From Hanleya hanleyi (Eukaryota; Mollusca; Polyplacophora; Lepidopleurida; Hanleyidae): 64,000 nucleotides of DNA. Of this stretch, positions 33,135-45,300 are shown piece by piece. Location of the stretch: positions 62,001 to 126,000 of the forward strand of contig JAVTVY010045392.1 of the NCBI GenBank assembly GCA_036873755.1. The letters are read 5' to 3'. A program made the position numbers and the translations under genes. The notes under the pieces were generated by a model that was not told the origin of the DNA, did no database searches, and saw only the letters and a program-made list of their open reading frames with translations. How positions within the stretch are numbered: position 1 is the stretch's first letter; each line of letters starts with the position of its first letter.

Positions 33135-33720
33135 GGGCATAACTCAGGAAAGAAATGTTTGATCAGGTCGAAAAGCTCAAGTGAACATCTTCACATGGTG
33201 ATGATAATGTGTCACGAATTTGAAAAAAACTAGCAAAAACTCTTTTGCTTTTTCACAAGCGAAGGCTGCAGATGGAAGTGTTTCTTCAATGATCAAGGGG
33301 CATAACTCAAGGCAAAACGTAGAGTCAGGTCAAAAAGGTCAGGTGCACATCTACACATGGTGTTACACACATGCGAATTTCAGAAGAGTCCAGCAAAACT
33401 GACAAGTTGCATTCACAAGAAAACGTAGCTGATGGAATTACTTCTTTGGCGATCAAGCGGCACAACTCAGGAGAAAAAGTCAGAATGGATCAAAAGGTCA
33501 CATGCACATATTCACAAGGTAGCGATATGTGTGGCAAATTTGGAAAGAATCCAACAAGACCGCTTTGCCGAGTTGTGTTCACAATGGAAGGTAGCTGATG
33601 GAAGTAGTTTTTTGGACAATCACGGGACATCACTCTCGGTTCAAAAAAGTCACATAAAAATCTTCACATTGTGACATAATGTATGGCAGATTTGGATAGA
33701 ATCCAGCAAAACTAGTTGAT
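33135..33720. repeat. Tandem repeat of about 165 bp (copy B)
   Basis: Duplicate of 7129-7720 with small indels. It starts directly at the left breakpoint of copy B, so that breakpoint lies at the edge of a satellite-like repeat. Confidence 0.7.
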
Positions 33721-35310
33721 GTTTGACAGATGGATGGAAGACCCGACAACGGATGACTCAATATCATAATACGTCCAATCAAAATTAACGGATGTATAAA
33801 AATTACCTGCTATGCCTACAGCCAGTGCGCATACACTTACCACTGGACCTATGACGGTCGTAGCACTACTTAGCGAGAGCTTCAAATGGACCATGCCACC
33901 AGTCAAACCTATGGCCTAGCGATGAAGTCGATTAGTCCCGAGTACGCTTCTGACCGAATCTGCTCTCTCTCCTACTGATTATGTCAGTCATGTGACCTGT
34001 AACATCACAGCGACGCGTCTTTTTGACCGGCTTGATGTAGATTGACTATACACTATACTGTTCATAAAGGGCAGACAACCCACAAGCATACAAGCATCTG
34101 AAAATGCCCTTTCTCTACTACTCCCTCGAGGCTCTCTTATTTCCACTACCACCCCCCCCCCTAAGTATTCTGGCAATGCTTGGGCCTATGAAGAAAATCC
34201 AAAATGGCTGCTCTATGACGTCACAGTGACACAGTGACACAGATAATTTGATCGAGTCTCACTGTTCGTGCTAAAAGTCACGGTTAATCGTCAAGATACA
34301 CAACACAAAACGATAGAAGAGCACAGGTAAAACTCACAGCCAAGTCAGCACAAGCAAATCTAACGGTTAACATGCAACTGTATGTCACAGACATGATGAA
34401 TAATAATGAGCAAAAACCAGGTACAAGAACATGTGACACCGCCCGATGGCCCCAGCCTGAACTCAAAATGTCAGCAAAACTAAAGAAACTATCAGCGTTC
34501 ACAGCACAGTAAATTCACAGTATACAAGCACAGGATTTTCACACGTTCACGAAACCACAGTATAAGAATTTCCAAATGAAACTCAACACATATCCACACA
34601 TATACGGAAACTGAGATGCAGCGATTTAAACACATATGAACAGATCAACTATCTTAACGGGGACCGCTCCCCTAGTCTGAACTACAAGTCCAGATACAGA
34701 TGACCCTGCCTGTGATCAGCCACCCACACCATGCATAAAACATGTCATTACTCTGTTACTCCCCGAGTATGTACTATAACCAGTCAACCAACCCAGTCTT
34801 ACTTTACACAACCGTAGCTTCAACAAGGCACCAAGCACCACATATTTCTTGATCAAGTATGGCCCACATCTCCCAAAAAAAATAAATGCGCATTCGATGA
34901 TGCCTTTGCCCTACTACCTCAGTGAACATGGAAGTATCAACGGACCTACGTTGATCAGGAAAATGTACACAATGAAAGCCCATTCACCCCCATATGCCAC
35001 ACTCCAAGGGTCAAAGTAACAACCCACATTTATACAAAAAATCTGTGGTTTATATACTACTGATGACTTCAATCGGATCTGAGCACAATCTCCGTTGTAC
35101 AGCAGTCTTTCAGCTTTCAATGGGTACCTCACACCTCTATATTCGCTCAAACCCCCCCCAACACACAAATGCACCCTACAGAGTTTGCGACCAAATGTGC
35201 ACATGGTATTACATGCACCCTCCAGAGTTGTCTCCCTTCGTGTGCAGTGGTTCGAATATAATTCTCAATATGTTCTGTATAGAATATGCAGGTTTGCCTA
35301 TTATACTTAT

Positions 35311-36991
35311 TGTCCCCCGCTACTTAGTAGGGGGGGGGGGGGACCGGTGTCCGTAATTCCGTAATTCCGTAAGATTTTCTTGTCCGGACAATAAATCATG
35401 AATGATTCAACCGATCAACTTCAAACTTGGGGTGTGTCTTGACATTGGCGAGAGGACGGTTGGGATTGTTTTTCAGCAATGTGCGTAATCAAATATGGCC
35501 GCCATCAGCCATTTTGGATTATAAGCAGTTCGATCTTAGATTTTCTTGTCCGGACAATAACTCGTGAACGATTTAACCGATCAACTTCAAACTTTGGGTG
35601 TGCCTTGACATTGGTGAGAGGGCGGTTGGGATTGTTTTTCAGCAATGTGCGTAATCAAATATGGCCGCCGTCAGCCATTTTGGATTATAAGCAGTTGGAT
35701 CTTAGATTTTGTTGTCCGGACAATAACTCGTGAACAATTTAACCGATCAACTTCAAACTTGGGGTATGCCTTGACATTGGTGAGAGGACGGTTGGGATTG
35801 TTTTTCAGCAATGTGCGTAATGGATTATAAGCAATTGGATCTTAGATTTTCTTGTCCGGACAATAACTCGTGAACGATTTAACCGATCAACTTCAAACTT
35901 TGGGTGTGCCTTGACATTGGTGAGAGGACGGTTGGGATTGTTTTTCAGCAATGTGCGTAATCTAATATGGCCGCCGTCAGCCATATTGGATTATAAGCAG
36001 TTGGATCTTGTCCGGACAATAACTCGAGAACAATTCAACCGATCTACTTCAATGTGGGGAGTGCCTTGACATTGTTGAGAGGAGGATTGGAATTGTTTTT
36101 CAAGGACCGTGTGCTTGATCCAATATGGCCACCATCAGCCATACTGGATTTCATTGGATTTTAAGCAGTTTGATCTTGTCCGGACAATAACTGGAGTACG
36201 ATTCAACTGATCTACTTCAAACTTGGGGAGTGCCTTGACATCGGTGAGAGGACGGTTGGGATTTTTTTCAGCAATGTGCATAATCCAATATGGCCGCCGT
36301 CAGCCATATTGGATTATAAGCAGTTGGATCTTAGATTTTCTTGTCCGGACAATAACTCGTGAACGATTTAATCGATCAACTTCAAATTTGGGGTGTGCCT
36401 TGACATTGGTGAGAGGACGGTTGGGATTGTTTTTCAGCAATGTGTGTAATCTAATATGGCTGCCGTCAGCCATATTGGATTATAATCAGTTGGATCTTGT
36501 CTGGACAATAACTCGAGAACGATTCAACCGATCTACTTCATACCTGGGGAGTGCCTTGACATTGTTGAGAGGAGGATTAGGATTGTTTTTCAAGGACATG
36601 CTTCATCCAATATGGCCACCATCGGCCATACTGGATTTCATTGGAATTTAAGCAGTTTGATCTTGTCCGGACAATAGCTGGAGTACGATTCAAATGATCT
36701 ACTTCAAACTTGGGGAGTCCCTTGACCTTAGTGAGAGGACAGTCATGTATTATGTTTTATGGATGTGCATAATCCAATATGGGTGCCATCCGCTGTATTA
36801 GATTATGTTAAGCTCATCAGCGATATCTTCATTTTCAAATCATACTCTTATCAATGATACGAGATATCATCGACAAAAAAAAATCGACCATAGAGGTCCA
36901 TGGCCCCCGCAGCAGCAGCGCCAGTTATGGTGGATGTAATCCACCATAACTGGTGCTGCTAGCGGGGGACATGGACCTCTATGGTCGATTT
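35311..36991. mobile_element. Satellite-bearing element with terminal hairpin (Helentron/HINE-like), copy B only
   Basis: Inserted in copy B at a site that is empty in copy A (about 9822-9830, TTATACTTATATACTTATT). Begins TGTCCCCCGCTA and near its end has the exact inverted complement TAGCGGGGGACA (36960-36971). Inside are nine units of about 165 bp marked by TTGTCCGGACAATAACTCG. It ends in a nearly perfect hairpin of about 57-bp arms (36876-36993). Short subterminal inverted repeats, about 160-bp core repeats and a 3' hairpin are features of Helentron-derived non-autonomous elements (HINE, DINE-1, pearl). Target duplication is at most TAT and ambiguous. Confidence 0.7.
35370..36790. repeat. 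Tandem array, about 165-bp unit, nine copies
   Basis: TTGTCCGGACAAT-type phrases recur near 35380, 35546, 35711, 35851, 36008, 36175, 36340, 36497 and 36661, giving spacings of 140-167 bp. Each unit also has CTTCAAACTTGGGGTGTGCC and AATATGGCCGCCRTCAGCCA. Confidence 0.92.
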
Positions 36992-36993
36992 TT
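36876..36993. repeat. Long terminal hairpin
   Basis: Arms AAAAATCGACCATAGAGGTC... and its complement meet at TGGATGTAATCCA. About 57 bp pair with only a few mismatches, including the GGCCCCCGC/GCGGGGGAC segment shared with the element's 5' end. Confidence 0.9.
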
Positions 36994-37944
36994 ATACTTA
37001 TTTACTCACTTGTATCTCAACAGTCTGTTACACATTACTCTATTGATTCTATTGTTTGTTTGATTTCAGTTTATACCCTGCTCCATTGTGAGTGTATATG
37101 TACAATAAACATTGAATTGTGTAGACAGCCCTGTGACATGTTCAAATAAAACCGCAATCTAGGTAAACCAAGATGGTAAATCAGGGGAATACCATCTAGA
37201 CTTCACGCTATGAAAACTTCGTGCAAAATGTTCGCGGATATTCTGCGAGATCCCAAAATAAGCCAATCATGACCTTTTCTGACTTTTCTCTCCGACAATG
37301 AGCGACGTTTACTGCACGGAGATCAACAGTTGTTGATTTCAATTTATTCTGTGTCCTAATGGTAATATATTCACAGCACATTATACAGTTATTCGAGAAC
37401 AGCTCGAACAAGCTATATGTACCTGTTCAAAACAGGAACAAAATTTTATTCCCTTTTATAATCCCTGACGGACGACATTTTATTAAATCCATAAAATGCT
37501 TGGCTTTGAGATTATTTTTCACTCCTCTAGCAGCATACAAAAAATGTGGGGCAGGGGAGGGCACAAAGGGTGCTGTGCCCCTCCACATTTGAATGTGGGG
37601 GGCCAGTGTCCCTACTTTCTATGCCACTGAATGAGAGATAAGAAGTGAGTAAGTAGTAGGGTTTAACATCGTTTCAACCTTGTTTCAGTCGAATGAGAGA
37701 TAAACAAATGATGAAACTTTTCATTCTAGTATATAAATGAACTCATCCAATATTGGAAGGGTATAAGAAGTAACAGAAAAAAGTTCAATCACGTTTAATT
37801 CTATATACCAGTATATATTTGAGCTTTAAAACAATCTCAAATGTACAGGTAAATATGCATACAAATGAAGGACAGAAAGCCTCAATCCCGTCATGTATAA
37901 ACATAGAAATCATGTAAATATGTCTAAGGCAGCAAACAGTAAAA

Positions 37945-38660
37945 AATACACTCTTTCATCCTTGTGTGTACACTCTTTCACCCGTGTATACACTCATTCA
38001 CCCTTGTGTGTACACCCTTTCACCCGTGTGTACACTCATTCACCCTTGTGTGTACAATCTTTCACCGGTGTGTACACTCATTCACCCTTGTGTGTACACT
38101 CTTTCACTGGTGTGTACACTCTTTCACTCATGTGTACATTCTTTCACTCATGTGTACATTCATTCACCCTTGTGTGTACACTTTCACCCGCATGTAAACT
38201 CATTCATCCTCGTGTGTACACTTTCACCAGTGTGTACACTCTTTCACTCATGTGTACACTCATTCACCCTTGTGTGTACACTCTTTCACCGGTGTGTACA
38301 CTGTTTTACTCATATGTACACTCATTCACACTTGTGTATACCCTCTTTCACCCTTGTGCATACACTCATTCACCCTTGTGCATACACTCATTCACACTTG
38401 TGTGTACTCTTTCACCCTTGTGCATACACTCATTCACCCTTGTGCATACACTCATTCACACTTGTGTGTACACTCTGTCACCTGTGTGTACACTCATTCA
38501 TCCTTGTGTGTACACTCATTCACCTGTGTGTACACTCATTCATCCTTGTGTGTACACTCATTCCCCGTTTGTGTACACTCATTCACCCTTGTGTGTACAC
38601 TCATTCACCCTTGTGTGCACACTCACTCACCCTTGAGTGTACACTCATTCACACTTTTGT
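37945..38660. repeat. Minisatellite, 20-22 bp unit (copy B)
   Basis: Duplicate of 10768-11545, about 60 bp shorter. Unit gains and losses plus point changes make it useful for dating or for telling haplotypes apart. Confidence 0.95.
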
Positions 38661-38848
38661 ATATTTGAAAGCCTTTGGTAAACTATCCAGAAAAATGTCC
38701 TCCAATTTCTCAAATGGTTGATATAAATTGCATAAATATTCATTACTAACAACATTAGTCAAACCTTCTACATCAACCCCAATGGGGGAGAGGTGTGGGG
38801 AGTGAATCTGTGAAGCGCAAACACATCCCAACTGCCCATGAACACCTT

Positions 38849-38854
38849 TTTATT
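38849..38854 (-). promoter_or_regulatory. Possible polyadenylation signal, DTWD2 copy B
   Basis: Same AATAAA on the minus strand as at 11744-11749, about 300 nt downstream of the copy B stop codon (39151). It is conserved in the duplicate. Confidence 0.35.
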
Positions 38855-39150
38855 TACGGCAGTTGAGAATTTGGCCAGAAACAACTGCACTCCTGAATTT
38901 TAGATTTCCAAGGTGAATGGGCGAGTATTTTGAGAAGAGCTCTATGTCCAGCCATGTAAATTTGAAAGATTTAGGTGAGCAATCATCTGCTCACCTTAAA
39001 CTCATTTTAGGTGAGAAATATGAGCACGAGCAACTGCTTGCTGCTCACGCCGAGGCCTGAAGCTTAGTGGGGTGTGGGATGTAGAAGCCTCAGCCAGCCA
39101 ACTTAGTACTTGCATGTACATATTTAGATAAAATCTAATTAAAGCCATTG

Positions 39151-39318
39151 TCATAGTTCTTTAGGTTGTTTTTCTTTCTGAGCAAGTCTCTTTAACATGC
39201 TCTTTGGTAGAGCCTTAGTGTACGTCCCATTATCTATCTGGTGCTGTCTACTGTCATGGGCAACTGCTCCATAGTTTAGCTGGAAATCACAAAGGGCAAC
39301 CAAGGGACGAGTCAGCAC
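39151..39318 (-). CDS. DTWD2: DTWD2 exon 6 (terminal), copy B
   Basis: 168 nt, three fewer than copy A: an in-frame deletion turns RPFKVAL into RPLVAL. Acceptor GATTGCAG, stop TGA at 39151-39153. The frame is kept, so both copies remain open. Confidence 0.87.
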   Translation of the reverse strand: MLTRPLVALCDFQLNYGAVAHDSRQHQIDNGTYTKALPKSMLKRLAQKEKQPKEL

Positions 39319-42300
39319 CTGCAATCAGTGAAAATAGTTAAAAGAGCAAATCTATCACACACGAGTTCCTTGCTGATGCAAAACATAGTGTGTCCAGAGT
39401 GGTATGGCGCTATAGTGGTGACTACATCTTCGCCGTTATGGTACCATAGCAGTACCAGAATGGACTGTCAGTGGTTGTGTGTCCTCTTCGGTACCGGTAT
39501 GGTCAAGATGTAGTCACCGCTATGGTACCATACCACTCTGGACAAAACATTTTCATTAGCAGGGAATTTGGGTAGAAAACCCATTTTCTGGAATCCAATG
39601 TAATGAAACCTGTCTGATCTGACAACTTTTAAACCTACATGTATTGTGAATCACAGACGTTCATGCTATACAATTCTTTAAACATCTTGCAATTTACAAT
39701 GGAAATATGAGACAGCAATGTAATGAGATTGGAATTAAGGCTTAAGCAATTGAATTGGAGTTCATTGTGAGGAAAATGGAAACAATATCTGTGGAGAACG
39801 GAGACAATTTCTGTGGTGAAGGGAGACAATTTCTGTGAAGGAGGGAGACAATTTCTGTGGCAAAGTATGACAATTTCTTTGGAGAAGGGAGACAATTTCT
39901 GTGAAGGAGGGAGACAATTTCTGTGGCAAAGTATGACAATTTCTTTGGAGAAGGGAGACAATTTCTGTGGAGAAGGGAGACAATTTCTGTGGCGAAGGAA
40001 GACAATTTCTTTGGAGGGAGACAATTTCTGTGGAGAAGGAAGACAATTTCTTTGGAGAAGGGAGACAATTTCTGTGGAGAAGGGAGACAATTTCTGTGGC
40101 GAAGGAAGAAAATTTCTTTGGAAGAGGAAGACAATTCTGTGGAGGAGGGAGACAATTTCTGTGGCAAAGTATGACAATTTCTTTGGAGGAGGGAGACAAT
40201 TTCTTTGGAGAAGGGAGACCATTTCTGTGGCGAAGGAAGACGATTTCTTTGGAGGGAGACAATTTCTGTGGAGAAGGGAAGCAATTTCTGTGGCGAAGGA
40301 AGACAATTTTTTTGAAGGATGGAGACAATTTCTGTGGAGGAGGGAGACAATTTCTGTGGAGATGGGAGACAATTTCTGTGGAAAAGGGAGACAATTTCTG
40401 CAGAGAAGGGAGATAACTCGATTGTAATCAGCCCTCACCTCTTCCAGGGAGGGTTTGTTCTCCATAATTGAAAGTGCAATGGCAGCAGTCTCCAATGTGG
40501 AAAGGCAAGCATCTGTGGGCTGAGAACGGATAACATACTTACTCTTGTAGCCTTGTGTGATTTGAACCTGTGGAGAAATAAATGTAATGTTCATCACAAT
40601 GATTTATGTGCTGTTATGAAATTGGTGCCTATCTTCAGGAGAAAGAAAGCGTTCCTTCGTTTATTTCAAATTGCCATTTCAGCATGTTCAAATACCTAAA
40701 CTATTTTGGGTCAAGCTCTACTAGAGAAAATGGAGAGAAAAAATCCAAGATGACCACCACAGTGACGTCATTTTCGAAGAAAGGCATTTCTGGATGATTT
40801 TAGTCAGATTTTTCAAATTTTTTATTTATGTGTTTTCTTCTAAAAAACTTGTATATGCTTCTCACCCATCACCAATTTGGAAAATCTAGCTATAATTTCA
40901 AAACATAGAACATAATCTAGAATTTGACCTTGATAATATATGTCAAGGTCAGACAACTTGTATATGGTTCTATCCCATCAGTGATATATTTTGTATGAAT
41001 TTGGAAAACCTAACTATAACATTTTTAAACATATGGCATTAACTAGAATTAACACCCGCCTGTAGATCCGCCCTTGGAAATTATCACTGGATAGGTAGGT
41101 GGGCATCCAATATTGATACAAAGCATATGGAATATCTTCATACACTTATTTCTGTTACATAAAACGAATCAGCTAGGCCATGCGGTGGTTTCAGTGTTAC
41201 CTTTTTAATTTGGTGAAGTGTGGGGTTCTGGTGGTACATGCCCTTGGCTTGAGCCCATGTACCATCCAGTATGATCAGGTTATATGATATCCCTGTATTC
41301 TGGGGGGTGGGCAGCTCACTGAGGTCAACAGCCCCCGGGCAAGGGTATAACAGCAGGGTGTTCGGATGGTGGAGTAGATCCCACACCCATGGAAACCTGT
41401 AAACCACAAAGCAAATCAGGATAATAACATGCATCCACAGAAGTATGTCAATTTTACCAGTAGAATTAGGCCTACAGGTTGAAGTGGGCTATTTTATTGT
41501 TATTAATGTTATTGTAGTGCACGGTGCCACAAGCACATCAGACCGTGGGATGGTGTTAAGGAGTGATTAATCACATCACAACGCAACATTGTCACAGATC
41601 TATTCCAGTCTCTGTATTGCCTCCGCATCCAGCAAACAGTACAGGACGCTCAAAGTACATGTATGAAATTGATGCCATTATCGTCTTCTATGATGTCAAA
41701 AGGGACCGTCAAGAATTCTTCCCCACTGTAGAAAGCTGCATTTGAATACTCTAAGACCAAAAAAATTAGTGAAATGTCAGAAAAAAACTTTACTACATTT
41801 TATTAGTCACATGATTATCTTGAATCTGACATATACGTTACTAGTTAATAGTAAACACCAAAGACACCAACGGTGCGTATACGGCCTCTATATATTTTTG
41901 CTAATGACTCTAAAATGAGTAACCAACATACTCATGTATAATAAAACAAAGTCTTAGATATATATATATTTATATCGTTTACATACATTGTTTAACATAA
42001 GGTTTTCTCGTTTGCTCTATTTTGTATTGCTTAACCAGTATTTGGAGAGGGGAAAATAAGTTGAAAGAACTTGTCCCCAATCCTTTGTTAAAATGCAATA
42101 AAATAAGTTTAAAACAAAACATGACATAAACTTGTAAACACATTTACCACAGTTACATTTTAACGTCATTTGAGGAAATCTGAAAAAAAAACACATTCTG
42201 ATTCAGTGCAGAAAAATAATATGATCATATCACCTCACTACAATGATACTGTTGAGCTAACTGGAAACTAGAAGCTGCATTTGAGTCTGTGAATTGAGAT

Positions 42301-45300
42301 GGACACAAGGATGGATTAACAAACAGATGAACACACAGACGAATAGATGCAGAACAATATGCCCCTCTGTATAAGAGAGCCAATGGGCTTCAATATATGC
42401 CTTGGCCTATGACCTCAGAATAAATAGCACTTTTCTTTCTCCAAGGTTAAAGTACATGTGTACACCGAGGTATAACTGAAATGTGATCACACCCTGCATT
42501 CCTATGTTGTGATTACGTATAGTATAAACAAAACAATTTTCAGCTTTAGATTTGACCTCACAATTAATACGTTTTTTTCTTCTAAATTTATCATGGTTAA
42601 GTCCCATTGGTAAGGTATACTAGTGTTAGATTTTAATACCTACATAGTTCTTTGAAAATGGAACAATGCAAAATGTCCTCTGTCTGGCAAACCATCCAAA
42701 AAAATTGGGGTTATTGTTAATAGTATTTAAGGAAAAAGTACCATGTTCAATGCTAAACTTTTGCTTCCCTAGTGCGAGTATCATACCTTTCCTTTGAAAA
42801 TCGTTTTCCTCTGACTATCTGACACTTTTCAGGTGTTAGGCTTAGAGATAGCATTGGTGCAGTACGTAATCTTCGACTTTCCTGTAAAAAAAAAGCCAAA
42901 TGAAATATTTAATACATTTACTCCTTTCCATAGAAATCCTGTAGGCATCTGCAGGAGTGAACCCGAGAATATGCCTGGCTTATTTTTCCCTCAAACTCTT
43001 GGTAACTATGGTAACTAGATGACCTTGAAACAAGAGCCGAGAGCTCACATATCCCACACTGAAATTGACAGTAGTCAGACAACACAAGAAAATATTACTT
43101 TTCCTTCAAATAGATTCCTATCAGGTGAGAACATTTTTCATGGAGTAAGAAATATGTGAAGAAAGTGATGAAGTAAACCTTTGTTATCGAGTTAATAAAC
43201 AGATATAAAGTTCATGAAAAGGACCCCTCTTCCAGCTTAATCAGTAAATGCATGGTTTTTATTTTACAACAGCTACAAAGCTAAATGAATGTAGTGGTTT
43301 CATACATGTATCAAACAGGAGAGACAACTCTACAGGACAAATGTCATATTCATGTAAGGAAGACAACTCTGAAGAGTCCAACCTAAGAATATGGAAAGTG
43401 AAACTGGGTTCAGTTTTGGGGTGCTGTAACCTTGACCTTTGACCTATTGACCTCAGAATGAATCGAGTTCCCCTTTGCACCATGAATAAAGTATTTCCAA
43501 AGTTTGGTACCTTCGCCATCGCATAATACAACTTCACTTTTGATGGGCATATAAAAATGGTTTAGATGTCTCACTGAAACTTTGCACACTGTCAAATTTT
43601 AACTTCCTTTGCAAATGTGTGTAGAATTGTCCATATCCATGAAAGCTGCACATCTAATTGCATGAAGTATCCAAAATACCACTTGTCCAAAGTAGAACTG
43701 TGACCAATAATACTAACGTTACCTCAAATGGATGTTGCAGAACACAAACAGTTGTGGATACTTCTACTGGCTCCCTAGGTAGAAAAGGGCACCAGCACAC
43801 TGTGATGGGGCGACTGGAAACAGAAGAAGTTATATAACAGGGTAAAAGGTGTGCTACATGCCGACTGACAGCACTTTTCCATGAGAATCTATCACAGCTA
43901 CGTCGTCTATCCATCTACCAAGGATTCCCCCTTTGGATTTGAGAGAAAAATCCGAGAGCGGGAACTATTCTGGATGCTAGAGCTTGGGCCAGTGTTTCCG
44001 TATGGTTTAAATGATAATGTCAGTGGGTTCGGCAATGTTACAAACCGCCGTACAAATATATCCAATATTACCCAACTTTAAACCCCATCAACGGAGACAT
44101 CGCAGCCATGGTTGGAGAAAGTTTAATAGTGCGATGATTCACGATCATATCACTTTAAATTACTTAGTGGGTTTAACTAACACACCCAATAGTACACATA
44201 GCTTACGTACAGTTCTGTATGCGTTACCTCTGAGAGCTTTAAATCATATAGCCAGAGATATACAACAATCTGCGTCTTCAGGAAATATAATACCACCCAA
44301 AATCACTAAAGTATGTCAAGATATAGCATATTTTCGGTTGTATCGTCCAGTGAGCATAATCGAAACATCCCAAGATCGGCTTTTCTTGAAACTCAACTAC
44401 TTAGATAAAGGACTGAACATTATTAATTTACCTCGAATCCTGAATGATCCGGAGGTACGCAACACTGTACCAAACTATATTAACTTCACAGAACCACCTT
44501 GCATTTCATATAAGTATACTAAATCTATAGCCACCAAAATATTCAATTACCCTAATGCTGTCAAGGAGTTTGACTAGAACTTGTACACGTCGGGGGGCTA
44601 TATAGTTGTGATTGTGAATCGTCGAACTTTATCTATACACCATGCAAACATGTTGTGACTGGTGATCTTGATGTGGTGAGTGATAAGGACCTAAGTTTAC
44701 TCCTGATGAAGGGACCTAAATATAGAGAGCCGAAGAATATAAATCTGAAGGCCGACCAGAAGATAGTCCTGTCTGCTTTGGAACAGTACGTTATTGATTG
44801 GTCTAAGCGAAAAAAAGTTGAACCTACAGTACTCGCTGATTGGCTGGACCTCACAAAGAGCAAGGTCGTTGAAACAATCCGCCATATTGACAGAAGTACC
44901 CTTCCCCAAGCAAAACAAGTACTGAGAAGCCTCAATTCGCAAGAAGTTCTAGCAGATCTCCAGAGTAAATTCGTCATAGTCCCAGCAGACAAAGCTCCGA
45001 ATAATATAATATTCATATGTAAATATTATTATTACCAGGTGCTGGTTGAAGAATTAAGTGTAAACATATCGTCATCAAATACGTCTACTTACTCTCAAAC
45101 TGCATTTACTCTGGAAGATTTATTTAACAATTACAAAACGTTTCTCGAGGAAAGAGGTATTTGTATTTCAACCAAACATAATGATATACCAAAGTATACT
45201 GGACCCCAAAATGCAGAAATCACCATACAAAGCTAGATTCATAGCTGGTTCTAGAAGCTGCACCACCAAGCTTCTTTCAACCCTGTTGACGAGGGGCCTT

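Noticed and set aside
39635..40597. 320-codon minus-strand frame
   Set aside because: Only the first 45 or so codons are DTWD2 exon 5; the rest reads through the donor site into the purine-rich minisatellite.
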